A stretch of 5,901 bases of DNA from JANXXV01 sp040002435 (GTDB lineage Bacteria > Acidobacteriota > Terriglobia > Bryobacterales > Bryobacteraceae). The stretch lies in contig JBDUEM010000375.1 in the NCBI GenBank assembly GCA_040002435.1, positions 1 to 5,901 on the forward strand. The letters run 5' to 3'. Below, one piece after another: positions 1 through 5,874 of this stretch. The notes beneath the pieces were generated by a model. That model searched no databases and was not told the origin of the DNA. It saw only the letters and a program-made list of their open reading frames with translations. The position numbers and the translations under genes were made by a program. How positions within the stretch are numbered: position 1 is the first letter of the stretch; the number at the start of each line of letters is the position of its first letter.

Positions 1-77
1 GTTTCGCAGTGCAGCTCCCCTTCGAGGATCAGCTTGCCAATCAGTTTCAACTCAGTATTCGCAGTATGCGAGCTCAT
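1..77 (-). CDS. csm3: Csm3 (Cas7-family RAMP backbone subunit), N-terminal fragment
   Basis: Only the first 25 codons are present; the gene continues past the left edge. Translation from the ATG at 77-75 contains ELKLIGKLILEGELHCE, which resembles the opening beta-strand of Csm3 (the 'lkliGkiii.G.i...tGLhIGg' pattern). In type III-A complexes Csm3 forms the helical backbone that holds the crRNA and cuts target RNA at 6-nt intervals; the catalytic Asp loop would come after this fragment and cannot be checked. The start lies 10 bases after the csm2 stop, with AAGAGGA just upstream as a ribosome-binding site. Position directly after csm2 is the usual csm3 position, which strongly supports the call despite the short length. 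The main alternative is another Cas7-like RAMP such as Csm5, which is less likely in this position. Confidence 0.8.
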   Translation of the reverse strand, partial: MSSHTANTELKLIGKLILEGELHCE

Positions 78-87
78 GCGTCCTCTT

Positions 88-720
88 CTATTCGTTGTAG
101 GCGACAATGGCCTCAAACAGATCTCGGAACCGTTCGTAACCGCGCGGTTCATTTTTCCGGGTAACCTGCAGCAGCAGCTTTTCGAGCATGTCGAGGCTGC
201 GCAGCGAATGCCGGGCAATGGTGTACGCCAGGCGCGCGCGCAGCATCACGAATTCGTGCTGCCGTTCATTCTCCGGGGTCCGGCAGGCGCGCCGCACGGC
301 ATTGTAAAAGCGCCGCAGCTGGCTCTTGGTGCCGGAATCCATATCACGCATGCGGCTGACGACGGCGTGCGCCTGATTGTCCAGGTACAGGCTATCCGCA
401 ATCAGTTTCTCGAGGTCGATTTCCGGAGGCCCGTCAAACCGTGGGCGATCCCCGCCGCGTCGGTCGTCCCCGCGGCCACGATCCCCACCGGGGCCCCTGT
501 CGCCACCCCTGTCTCCACTGCGGTCGCCGCCGCGATCACCGGGCCGGTCGCTGCGTGGTGGACCGCCTTCCCGGCGCTCCCCGCCGCCTCCGCCCTGCCG
601 CTGAGGATTCCCGCCGGGGCGGCCTTCCCGCGGAGGGCGATTCTCTCTCGGTTTGTCCGCTACCGGTGGTTTTTCCACTGCTTTTTCAGCTGTTGGTTGC
701 GGTGCTTGCTCATCTGCCAT
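88..720 (-). CDS. csm2: Csm2 (small subunit of type III-A complex) with Arg/Gly-rich N-terminal extension
   Basis: The predicted protein has 210 residues. The core (about 99-210) is helical and Csm2-like: TKSQLRRFYNAVRR at 131-144, the LRARLAYTIAR helix near 160-170, and the C-terminal YERFRDLFEAIVAYNE, which matches the 'F..FFEAiVAYh' end typical of Csm2. Csm2 forms the inner filament of the Csm complex alongside Csm3 and contacts crRNA and target RNA. Family members usually have about 110-150 residues. Here roughly 95 more precede the core: an acidic/proline stretch (1-24), then a tract at 25-94 with 19 Arg and many Gly, Asp and Pro, including repeated GGDR units. The ATG at 720-718 was chosen because it lies 2 bases after the cas10 stop with GAGG 7 bases upstream; a start at 750 would overlap cas10 by 28 bases. 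No start codon near the core suggests a shorter product. Core identity is confident; the function of the extension is unknown. Confidence 0.88.
   Translation of the reverse strand: MADEQAPQPTAEKAVEKPPVADKPRENRPPREGRPGGNPQRQGGGGGERREGGPPRSDRPGDRGGDRSGDRGGDRGPGGDRGRGDDRRGGDRPRFDGPPEIDLEKLIADSLYLDNQAHAVVSRMRDMDSGTKSQLRRFYNAVRRACRTPENERQHEFVMLRARLAYTIARHSLRSLDMLEKLLLQVTRKNEPRGYERFRDLFEAIVAYNE
439..648 (-). repeat. Arg/Gly/Asp-rich low-complexity tract inside csm2 (residues 25-94)
   Basis: The tract encodes repeated GGDR/GDR/RGG-like units, most regular at residues 61-92. The DNA itself is not a clean tandem repeat. The ten Arg codons of residues 61-94 use five different triplets (CGC, AGG, CGT, CGA, CGG), and the Gly codons also vary. 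That argues for an old tract kept at the protein level rather than recent slippage. It is very GC-rich. Disorder is expected from the composition. Confidence 0.8.
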
Positions 721-722
721 GA

Positions 723-2195
723 TTACGCCTCGGTCTCCAGTCTGGCCCACTCAAGCGCCACTCTTCCCGCGGGGCGCAGACGGATTTGCGCGGCCTTCTT
801 CCCGGTAAAGTCGGAAATCAGGTCAGCGCGCAGTTTCTCAAATTCGTGTACTTTCGATTTTCCGGTGTATCGCGTCTCGATCACCAGATTCAGCCTTCTG
901 TGAAACCGCCAGGGCCGCTCGACTCTGTCGTTTCGAACCCGTCCGCGAATCTTTCCACCGCCCAGCGGCGAGGAATCACGATAGAAACTGGCGAGTTCGA
1001 ACAGGAATTGCGGCGGACAGCCGAACTCACCTACCATGCGCGTCATTGTCTGCTTGGTATCGGCGGCATCGCCCAGCTGCTTCCATTCCAGTGTGCGCCC
1101 GAACAAATAAATGCAGTCCTTGCCGGAAGATTTGGCGATTTCGAGTTTCTGCCCAGCCTCCTCGAAAATGGTCGCCAGCGATGCATCGCCTTCCGGTGCA
1201 AGTGCCAGGCCCATTGAAATCGTCTTGCCTTCCGGGCCTGGAAAATCTTTCAGGTTCTCTTCGGTAAACCGCACGAACAACCGCTGAATTTCCCTTGCCA
1301 GGGCGATTAGCGCATCCCATGCACCATAGACCGCGAAATCGTCTCCGCCGGAATAAAGCAGCGTCACCTTGCGCCAGAACTCAGGAAGTGAACACAAGAC
1401 TTCCAGTTCCCCCGCGAAAAACTGCTTGTACATCACCGAGAGCTGCACGTGTTCTTCGATGCTTTGCGCGCGCCGGATTCGGATGCCGAAGTTATCTACG
1501 TCGCCACGCAGCACACCCCAGGCAGCCCGTCCCTGCGCACGCGCGGCGAGGTCCCTGGTGGATGCCGGATGATTCCCGTCATCGGTAAGCGCCGAATGGC
1601 GGGCGAACGAGATGCCATCTTGCATGGCGGAGAAAGCCCAAGTGTGTTTACCGGTGCCGATTTGAATTCCGGCGGGTGATTCCGGAGACCAGCCGACGGA
1701 CTCCGCTTCCCGCAGCTTGCGCCCCAACTCGGCCGAAAAATATTCAACGGCCTCAGGCGGCTCGACTTTTACGAATGGATCAAAATACCGCTCGAGAGCA
1801 CCGTTCGATGCCTCATCCTGAATAGGAGCATCCAGTTTACTCTGCATTGCTTCATTCAGGCGCTTGCGGACCACGCTCCAGTCGCCTAAATTCTCCGTGC
1901 TGGCCCAGATGAGCTTCAGCGCTCCACTGCTCAGCAGGTCGATGTGGGCGGCGGCGGCGGCCAGAAACTTCTCCGCATCGGCACGGAACTCCACGGGGAG
2001 CACGACAAGAAACTGTTCGCCCCCACTGGAGCCGAGCAGCATCTTAGAGAGCGCCAATTCTGCGAGTAGCGCCCGCGGCAAAACCTCGCTTAGCAGCGAG
2101 ACCCAATGGGAGCGCCCGTCCATGTCGCTGGACGAAGCGAGCAGGAACTGTTCTATGCCGAGGATCTTGCCTTGAAGGAAAATCTGAACAGACAT
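723..2195 (-). CDS. cas10: Cas10/Csm1, short form lacking the HD domain, cyclase motif intact
   Basis: The predicted 490-residue protein has the Cas10 layout without its front part. Palm1 begins at once (FLQGKILGIEQFLLAS at about 6-21, comparable to the 'GDIsGIQnFI' start of Palm1 in Csm1), with a glycine turn SSGGEQF near 56-62. Palm2 starts with GVLRGDVDNFG (about 227-237), and the GGDD cyclase motif is in LYSGGDDFAVYG (GGDD at 283-286). The tail after about 380 would be domain D4. In type III systems Palm2 makes cyclic oligoadenylate from ATP when target RNA binds. Csm1 normally has about 750-850 residues with an N-terminal HD DNase and a CxxC zinc element between the Palms; neither is seen, and the three cysteines are isolated. 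The ATG at 2195 is preferred over the adjacent GTG at 2198 because AAGG then sits 7 bases upstream. The gene heads an operon with csm2 and csm3. Confidence 0.93.
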   Translation of the reverse strand: MSVQIFLQGKILGIEQFLLASSSDMDGRSHWVSLLSEVLPRALLAELALSKMLLGSSGGEQFLVVLPVEFRADAEKFLAAAAAHIDLLSSGALKLIWASTENLGDWSVVRKRLNEAMQSKLDAPIQDEASNGALERYFDPFVKVEPPEAVEYFSAELGRKLREAESVGWSPESPAGIQIGTGKHTWAFSAMQDGISFARHSALTDDGNHPASTRDLAARAQGRAAWGVLRGDVDNFGIRIRRAQSIEEHVQLSVMYKQFFAGELEVLCSLPEFWRKVTLLYSGGDDFAVYGAWDALIALAREIQRLFVRFTEENLKDFPGPEGKTISMGLALAPEGDASLATIFEEAGQKLEIAKSSGKDCIYLFGRTLEWKQLGDAADTKQTMTRMVGEFGCPPQFLFELASFYRDSSPLGGGKIRGRVRNDRVERPWRFHRRLNLVIETRYTGKSKVHEFEKLRADLISDFTGKKAAQIRLRPAGRVALEWARLETEA

Positions 2196-2221
2196 CACGA
2201 AACCTTAAACTTTAACACAGC

Positions 2222-2443
2222 TTAGCGGATGCCTTCGTTCATTCTTTTCAATTGATCCATTAAAAATGCCACATGGTTGAAGGGCTCTCCGCCGTTCCGG
2301 GCCCCGTGTGGAGTTCCTTCATACAATGCACGAGCGGAAGGCGCGTCGGGCGCCATCGTTCCAGAAGGACCTCGCGCGGACCTGTGACGGACGCACTTCG
2401 GGCGCGGAGTGACCCAGTTATCCCATGAGGCTGGAGGGATCAT
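2222..2443 (-). CDS. Short ORF of unknown function upstream of cas10, possibly a gene remnant
   Basis: An open frame of 73 codons ends 26 bases before the cas10 ATG. I do not recognise a family. The first 30 or so residues look like translated non-coding DNA, rich in Arg, Pro and Ser. The last 45 look more protein-like, with ALYEGTPHGARNGG followed by a plausible amphipathic helix NHVAFLMDQLKRMNEGIR. It could be the 3' remnant of a gene whose front was lost, a small protein cotranscribed with the csm genes, or chance. No good ribosome-binding site was identified. It has no His-Asp motif, so it is not the missing HD domain of Cas10. Confidence 0.2.
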   Translation of the reverse strand: MIPPASWDNWVTPRPKCVRHRSARGPSGTMAPDAPSARALYEGTPHGARNGGEPFNHVAFLMDQLKRMNEGIR

Positions 2444-2451
2444 TCTGGGCC

Positions 2452-2477
2452 GCCTAACGGCGGGAATGCCGTCAGGC
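2452..2477 (-). terminator. GC-rich hairpin 8 bases after the dinB stop, probable transcript end
   Basis: Read on the minus strand, GCCTGACGGC, loop ATTCCC and GCCGTTAGGC form a 10-bp stem. In minus-strand RNA all ten pairs form (one is G-U); in plus-strand RNA the same position is an A-C mismatch, so the structure fits a minus-strand transcript. It lies immediately downstream of dinB. No U-tract follows, so it is not a classical intrinsic terminator and may serve as a 3'-end stabiliser or a Rho-assisted stop. Confidence 0.5.
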
Positions 2478-2485
2478 CGGCATGG

Positions 2486-2965
2486 TTAACCTGGCCACGC
2501 TCCAAGAGCGCGCCTGACTAATAAGAGCTGCCCCAGATGATAAGACGTGTGGTCCGCCACGAGCAACGCCTCCCGAAGAAGCGTCTGTCCATCGCCCCAC
2601 GGGAACGGCTTATGTAAATCCTGCTTTTCATCCAAAACCAGTCTTTCCATCGCCGCCAGATCGGACCGGAAGAGCTTAACCGAGTTCTCCCATTGTGTTG
2701 TCTGACTGGGACCTGGAGACGAGGGCCAGTACCCTTTCGGCCAGTCCGGAGAAACGTAATCCGCCTGCGTGCTGAATAGAAGAATGTCGTTCTGGGTAAT
2801 TCGAAGATGTTCCAGTAACTCCCAGGCGGAGTGCGGCATCCCCGCGGGCCGAACCGCAATCTCGTCGAGCGGAAAATCCTTCACAGTTTGCTCGAACGTC
2901 GCGTGGGCGTGACCGCCGCGCAGCAACTCGACTAACTGCTTTCGCAGCTCGGAGTCCGCCGCCAT
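2486..2965 (-). CDS. DinB-like family protein (putative metal-dependent enzyme)
   Basis: The predicted 159-residue protein fits the four-helix-bundle DinB/YfiT superfamily in length and pattern. The three histidines that bind a metal in this fold are visible: H53 in LLEHLRI, and H139 and H143 in ADHTSYHLGQ (the HxxxH near the C-terminus). Other family-like parts are SAWELLEHLRITQ (helix 2) and a Trp/Pro-rich loop near 71-92. Some relatives are thiol transferases or hydrolases; many have no known substrate, and none can be named here. An upstream ATG at 2998 would add 11 residues, but the ATG at 2965-2963 is preferred because it overlaps the stop of the VWA gene as TAATG, the usual arrangement for coupled translation. 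The protein is probably cytoplasmic, since no signal peptide is seen, whereas its partner is exported. Confidence 0.85.
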   Translation of the reverse strand: MAADSELRKQLVELLRGGHAHATFEQTVKDFPLDEIAVRPAGMPHSAWELLEHLRITQNDILLFSTQADYVSPDWPKGYWPSSPGPSQTTQWENSVKLFRSDLAAMERLVLDEKQDLHKPFPWGDGQTLLREALLVADHTSYHLGQLLLVRRALGAWPG

Positions 2966-4380
2966 TACGGCTTCTCGCCGGGCTTCAAGACGCGCCATCC
3001 ACCCTGCTTCGGCGTCTCAGGCGCGGCCGGCGCGCCGGGCGAGGGAGGCGCTGCAGGAGCGGCCGGAGCCGAAGCGGTGGTAGCTGCGGAGGAGGCCTCT
3101 TCCGGTTGTGGTGCAACTGTAGCTGCCGACGGATTCCCGCCATACGACCCATCCCGCTCACTCACGGCTGTTCTGCGCCTGGTCACGGTGGGTTCCCGCT
3201 CCGCGGTTTGCGATACTTCAGGCCGCGCCACCTCACCCGGCATCCGCCTCGGCGTTCGTGTAATCACCGGGTGTTCATCAACGCTGTCCGCTCCGTCCGC
3301 ATTCACATAGACTCGCCGCGACCGGATTTCTGCATCCGCATATCGCCGGCGTGCATTATCCGCCAGCGTCACTTCTACCGTATGGCTTTGCTTTCCGCCA
3401 TCGTCCACGTGGAAGTGAAGCGCATAGCGCTGGCGGATCCGGTTGATGGTGTCTTCCAGTGCCGACGCGTCGTCTACCGGCAGGCTATCGCCGCCCGACT
3501 GCCGCGCGATCTCCGCCGTTCCGGCCGGATGCGTGCGGCCTCCCATGCGTCCACCGCCGGAGCCGGGATAATTTCCACCGCCGGGATATCCCCCGCCGCC
3601 AGAACCCGGATAACCGCCGCCGGACTGTCCACCGCCAATCGAGGGGCCGCCGAAAATAATTCCTCCCAACGGACCGCCCAATCCTCCGCCGCCTCGCCGG
3701 CCGCCCTGCCGGCCGCCCTGCCGGGGATAGCTCTGTCCCATCCGGCCCGCCATGGCATCCGGCGCAATCAACGCGCTTAGAACCGCCTGTGCATTCGTCA
3801 GCGACTGCAGCACCGCCGCCTCATCCCGGGCTCCGCCGGTCTCGTCGTCCGTCAAGATCACAATGGCGCGGCGTGCTTCGCGCCGTCCGTTCTTCCTGAT
3901 ATAAGCCGCCGCCGTCTGCAGAGAAAGAGTGATCTCAGTCCCTCCGTTGAAAGACTCCTGATCCAATAACCGCTTGAACTCCCTGTCTACTTCGGACAGA
4001 TTGTTCTTGAAGGGCATCCGTACGCGCGCCACCCGGTCGAAGACCATGATCGCTACGCGGTCCTCTTCACCCAGCAATCTCAGCGCCTGCTGTGACGCTC
4101 TGGCAATTCTTTCGACATGGGGCCGCATGCTTCCGCTGACGTCGAGCAGAAACAGCAGATCGACGGGCATGTCCTCGGCGGCGAAGTTGCGGATCTCACG
4201 AATCTGTCCGCCCTCGCGCAGGACAAAATCTTCCTTGTGCAGCCCGGTAATCGCACGATTGTCCCGATCCAGAACCTGCACATCGACGCGGGCTAGAGAG
4301 ACATCGCTCCGAAACACCGGGTCGCCGTCCGCGGCCAGCACCGGGAGAGCAAATACCAACGAAAGAAACAAGTGTTTCAT
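2965..4380 (-). CDS. Secreted VWA-domain protein of the acidobacterial VWFA type, with Gly-rich insert
   Basis: The predicted protein has 471 residues. Residues 1-16 form a signal peptide (hydrophobic core LFLSLVFALPVLA, likely cut after Ala-16 or 17). A short strand-rich segment follows (about 25-68, VDVQVLDRDNRAITGLHKED), typical of acidobacterial VWFA-related proteins. The VWA domain starts at about 72. Its metal-binding MIDAS residues are present: DVSGS at 80-84, Thr-148 in GGTEIT, and Asp-178 in ILTDDE. Residues 215-281 are a Gly/Arg/Tyr/Pro-rich insert, after which the fold seems to resume (AEIARQSGGDSLPV, then DTINRIRQRYALHF). The C-terminal 110 residues are Pro/Ala/Arg-rich and probably disordered. 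AAGG 7 bases before the ATG is the likely ribosome-binding site. Proteins of this type are expected in the envelope, binding protein partners through the metal site; the partner is unknown. It is transcribed with the downstream DinB-like gene and diverges from the TonB receptor. Confidence 0.88.
   Translation of the reverse strand: MKHLFLSLVFALPVLAADGDPVFRSDVSLARVDVQVLDRDNRAITGLHKEDFVLREGGQIREIRNFAAEDMPVDLLFLLDVSGSMRPHVERIARASQQALRLLGEEDRVAIMVFDRVARVRMPFKNNLSEVDREFKRLLDQESFNGGTEITLSLQTAAAYIRKNGRREARRAIVILTDDETGGARDEAAVLQSLTNAQAVLSALIAPDAMAGRMGQSYPRQGGRQGGRRGGGGLGGPLGGIIFGGPSIGGGQSGGGYPGSGGGGYPGGGNYPGSGGGRMGGRTHPAGTAEIARQSGGDSLPVDDASALEDTINRIRQRYALHFHVDDGGKQSHTVEVTLADNARRRYADAEIRSRRVYVNADGADSVDEHPVITRTPRRMPGEVARPEVSQTAEREPTVTRRRTAVSERDGSYGGNPSAATVAPQPEEASSAATTASAPAAPAAPPSPGAPAAPETPKQGGWRVLKPGEKP
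3696..3724. repeat. 12-bp tandem repeat in the Gly-rich part of the VWA gene
   Basis: GCCGGCCGCCCT occurs twice in perfect tandem (3696-3707 and 3708-3719), followed by a partial copy to 3724. On the coding strand it encodes the RQGG units at residues 219-228. The identity of the copies suggests recent slippage, so repeat number may vary between strains. Confidence 0.8.
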
Positions 4381-4462
4381 GACCTACCCTTGCGTACTCT
4401 TTAATGATACGTCTCCGCGGTGCGCGGCGTTTCCACCAACTTGTCCATTTCCGGTATCCCCC

Positions 4463-4491
4463 TTGTGTCCGCTCCGAAGCGCGTATATATT
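4463..4491 (+). promoter_or_regulatory. Candidate sigma-70 promoter for the TonB-dependent receptor
   Basis: TTGTGT (4463-4468) and TATATT (4486-4491) are separated by exactly 17 bases. The -10 matches the consensus at 5 of 6 positions and the -35 only at 3 of 6. Initiation would fall near 4498, leaving a leader of about 27 bases before the start codon. This is the most AT-rich spot in the 144-base divergent region 4381-4524. No clear promoter was found for the minus-strand VWA gene on the other side; TATCAT (4409-4404, minus) could be a -10 but has no good -35. Confidence 0.45.
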
Positions 4492-4511
4492 ACGCACTAG
4501 CCTTCGGGCCC

Positions 4512-4517
4512 AGGGGG
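4512..4517 (+). promoter_or_regulatory. Ribosome-binding site of the TonB-dependent receptor
   Basis: AGGGGG lies 7 bases before the ATG at 4525 and fixes that start; the ATG is followed directly by a good signal peptide. Confidence 0.65.
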
Positions 4518-4524
4518 ACTTTCC

Positions 4525-5874
4525 ATGCGTTTTCGCATCACACTCTGTCTCGTGTGTGTTCTATTTACCGCCTTGTGTTTCGGGCAGACATTTTACGGAT
4601 CCTTGGTTGGATCCGTGAACGACGCCAGCGGCAGCGCTGTTCCACAGGCGTCCGTCACACTCACCAATCTTGGTACGGCCGAGCGTAGAGTCGCGGCAAC
4701 AGATGCGTCCGGCAACTACCAATTCGTCAATCTGGTTCCGGGCCAATACAGGATTGACGTGGAAAAGGCCGGTTTCCGGCGCTTTGCCCGCGATCCGATC
4801 ACGGTGGAAGTACAGAGCTCGGTGCGCATCGATGTTCCCATGCAGATAGGCGATGTCAGCCAGACGGTCGAAGTCACCGCCCAAACGCCCCTGCTGCAAA
4901 CCGAAAACGCCTCTCTCGGTCAAGTGGTGGAGGCGCGCAAAGTTCTTGAGATGCCTCTCAACGGACGGAATGTCTTCGGGCTGGTGGCGATGGTGCCGGG
5001 GGTTGTGCCGGGTGGTCAGTCGGGCACTACGCCTACCGGGACAAATCCGTTCGCCTGGGGAAATTACCAGATTGGCGGCGGGCAATCCAATCAAAGCGCC
5101 GCCTTCATCGATGGTGCGCCGATCAATGCGGTGTACGGAAATCTTACAGCGCTGGTCCCGACCCAGGATGCGGTCCAGGAATTTCGCGTGCAGACTAACA
5201 ATCTTGGACCAGAGTTCGGCCGCCTCGCCGGAGGTGCGATCAGTCTGACTACCAAATCCGGAACGAATGGATTCCACGGCAGCGCCTACGAGTTTTTCCG
5301 GAATCGCAGCTTAAACGCCAATACGTTCTTTAACAACAAGGCAGGGGTTAAGCGTCCGGCGTTTTCACAGAATCAATATGGAGCGAATATCGGCGGCCCC
5401 GTGATCAAGGACAAAACATTTTTCTTCTTCAGTTGGGAAGGATTCAAACTGCGGCAAGGTCAATCGTATGTCTATTCAGTCCCGACCGACGCGATGCGCT
5501 CGGGTGACTTTTCGAACGTCCGCACCGCAAGTGGAGCACTGGTGCCAATTTATGATCCGCTCACAACGTGCGGCCGCTTCAACAATCCTGCATGTGCGAG
5601 AGATGCGGCAGGCAACGAAATCCTTTCGCGGCAGCCTTTCGCTGGAAATATTATCCCTGCCAACCGGATTGACCCTGCTTCGAAGGTCTTGACTAACCTC
5701 TGGGGGCGTGCGAATGGTCTAGGCAATGCCTTCACGAACGTGAATAACTTTACGTCGAATGCCAGTGTGGGCGGCCAAAACGATCAATACAATGCGCGCG
5801 TCGATCATACATTTTCCGATAAACACCGTCTATTCTCGAGATACACGTGTCGCCGCCAAATGATAATGTCCTAA
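4525..5874 (+). pseudogene. Oar-like TonB-dependent receptor, cut off at codon 441 by an insertion sequence
   Basis: The intact part shows a signal peptide (1-20, cut before Gln-21), a carboxypeptidase-regulatory-like beta-sandwich (about 24-108, with GSVNDASGSAVPQASVTL and the DASGNYQFVNLVPGQYRI core), a plug domain (about 112-245, with LPLNGRN-like MPLNGRNV at 143-150 and IDGAPINAVYG), and the first part of the outer-membrane barrel (GFHGSAYEFFRNRSLNANTFF at 249-269, QYGANIGGPVIKDKTFFF near 284-301, DHTFSDKHRLFSRYT at 427-441). Relatives are usually 1000-1200 residues long and import large substrates such as glycans or peptides across the outer membrane with TonB energy. Here the family pattern stops at Thr-441. 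The next eight codons belong to sequence resembling an insertion-sequence end, and a TAA follows at 5872-5874. More than half of the barrel is missing, so the product should not function. The substrate cannot be told. Confidence 0.85.
4595..4616. repeat. Perfect 8-bp inverted repeat in the receptor's early coding region
   Basis: ACGGATCC (4595-4602) and GGATCCGT (4609-4616) are exact reverse complements with a 6-base loop. They encode the YGSLVGSV segment just after the signal peptide. The sequence could fold in mRNA about 70 bases after the start codon, or be a by-product of the repeated Gly-Ser. Confidence 0.5.

Larger units (their letters stand above)
2199..2485. other. Spacer between cas10 and dinB; no firm gene, no CRISPR array
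   Basis: This 287-base stretch separates the csm operon from the VWA-dinB pair; both run on the minus strand. It contains a weak ORF (2222-2443), a strong hairpin next to dinB (2452-2477), and an 11-base AT-rich palindrome TTAAACTTTAA at 2205-2215, whose edge overlaps the cas10 ribosome-binding site. I found no spaced repeats of CRISPR type and no convincing -35/-10 pair. A TTGAAA occurs on the minus strand upstream of cas10, but no good -10 follows at normal spacing. The csm operon promoter must lie here, or transcription reads through from dinB. Confidence 0.6.

Noticed and set aside
439..604. Regular GC-rich pattern considered as a CRISPR array or minisatellite
   Set aside because: There are no constant repeats separated by unique spacers. 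The pattern follows Gly-Asp-Arg codons in the csm2 frame, with varied synonymous codons.
721..750. Alternative csm2 start at 750, overlapping cas10
   Set aside because: The ATG at 720 directly follows the cas10 stop and has GAGG at ideal spacing; the extra ten residues look like read-through of the cas10 end in another frame.
34..903. Long plus-strand open frame of 289 codons
   Set aside because: It is antisense to csm2 and the end of cas10, which have clear family motifs and tight operon spacing. Its sequence is the Ala/Pro-rich type produced opposite Gly/Arg-rich genes.
2199..2485. Detached HD nuclease domain for Cas10 in the spacer
   Set aside because: No frame here shows an HD motif or enough length for the domain.
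2966..2998. Upstream dinB start at 2998
   Set aside because: The 11 added residues overlap the VWA coding end, and the TAATG start is the typical coupled arrangement.
3106..3780. Plus-strand open frame of 224 codons
   Set aside because: It lies opposite the VWA gene, is Arg/Ala/His-rich, and has no recognisable domain; an open frame is expected there from the GC-rich codon pattern.
4561..5277. Minus-strand open frame of 238 codons opposite the receptor
   Set aside because: The plus-strand frame carries a signal peptide, carboxypeptidase-like domain and plug domain, while this one shows only Arg/His-rich noise.
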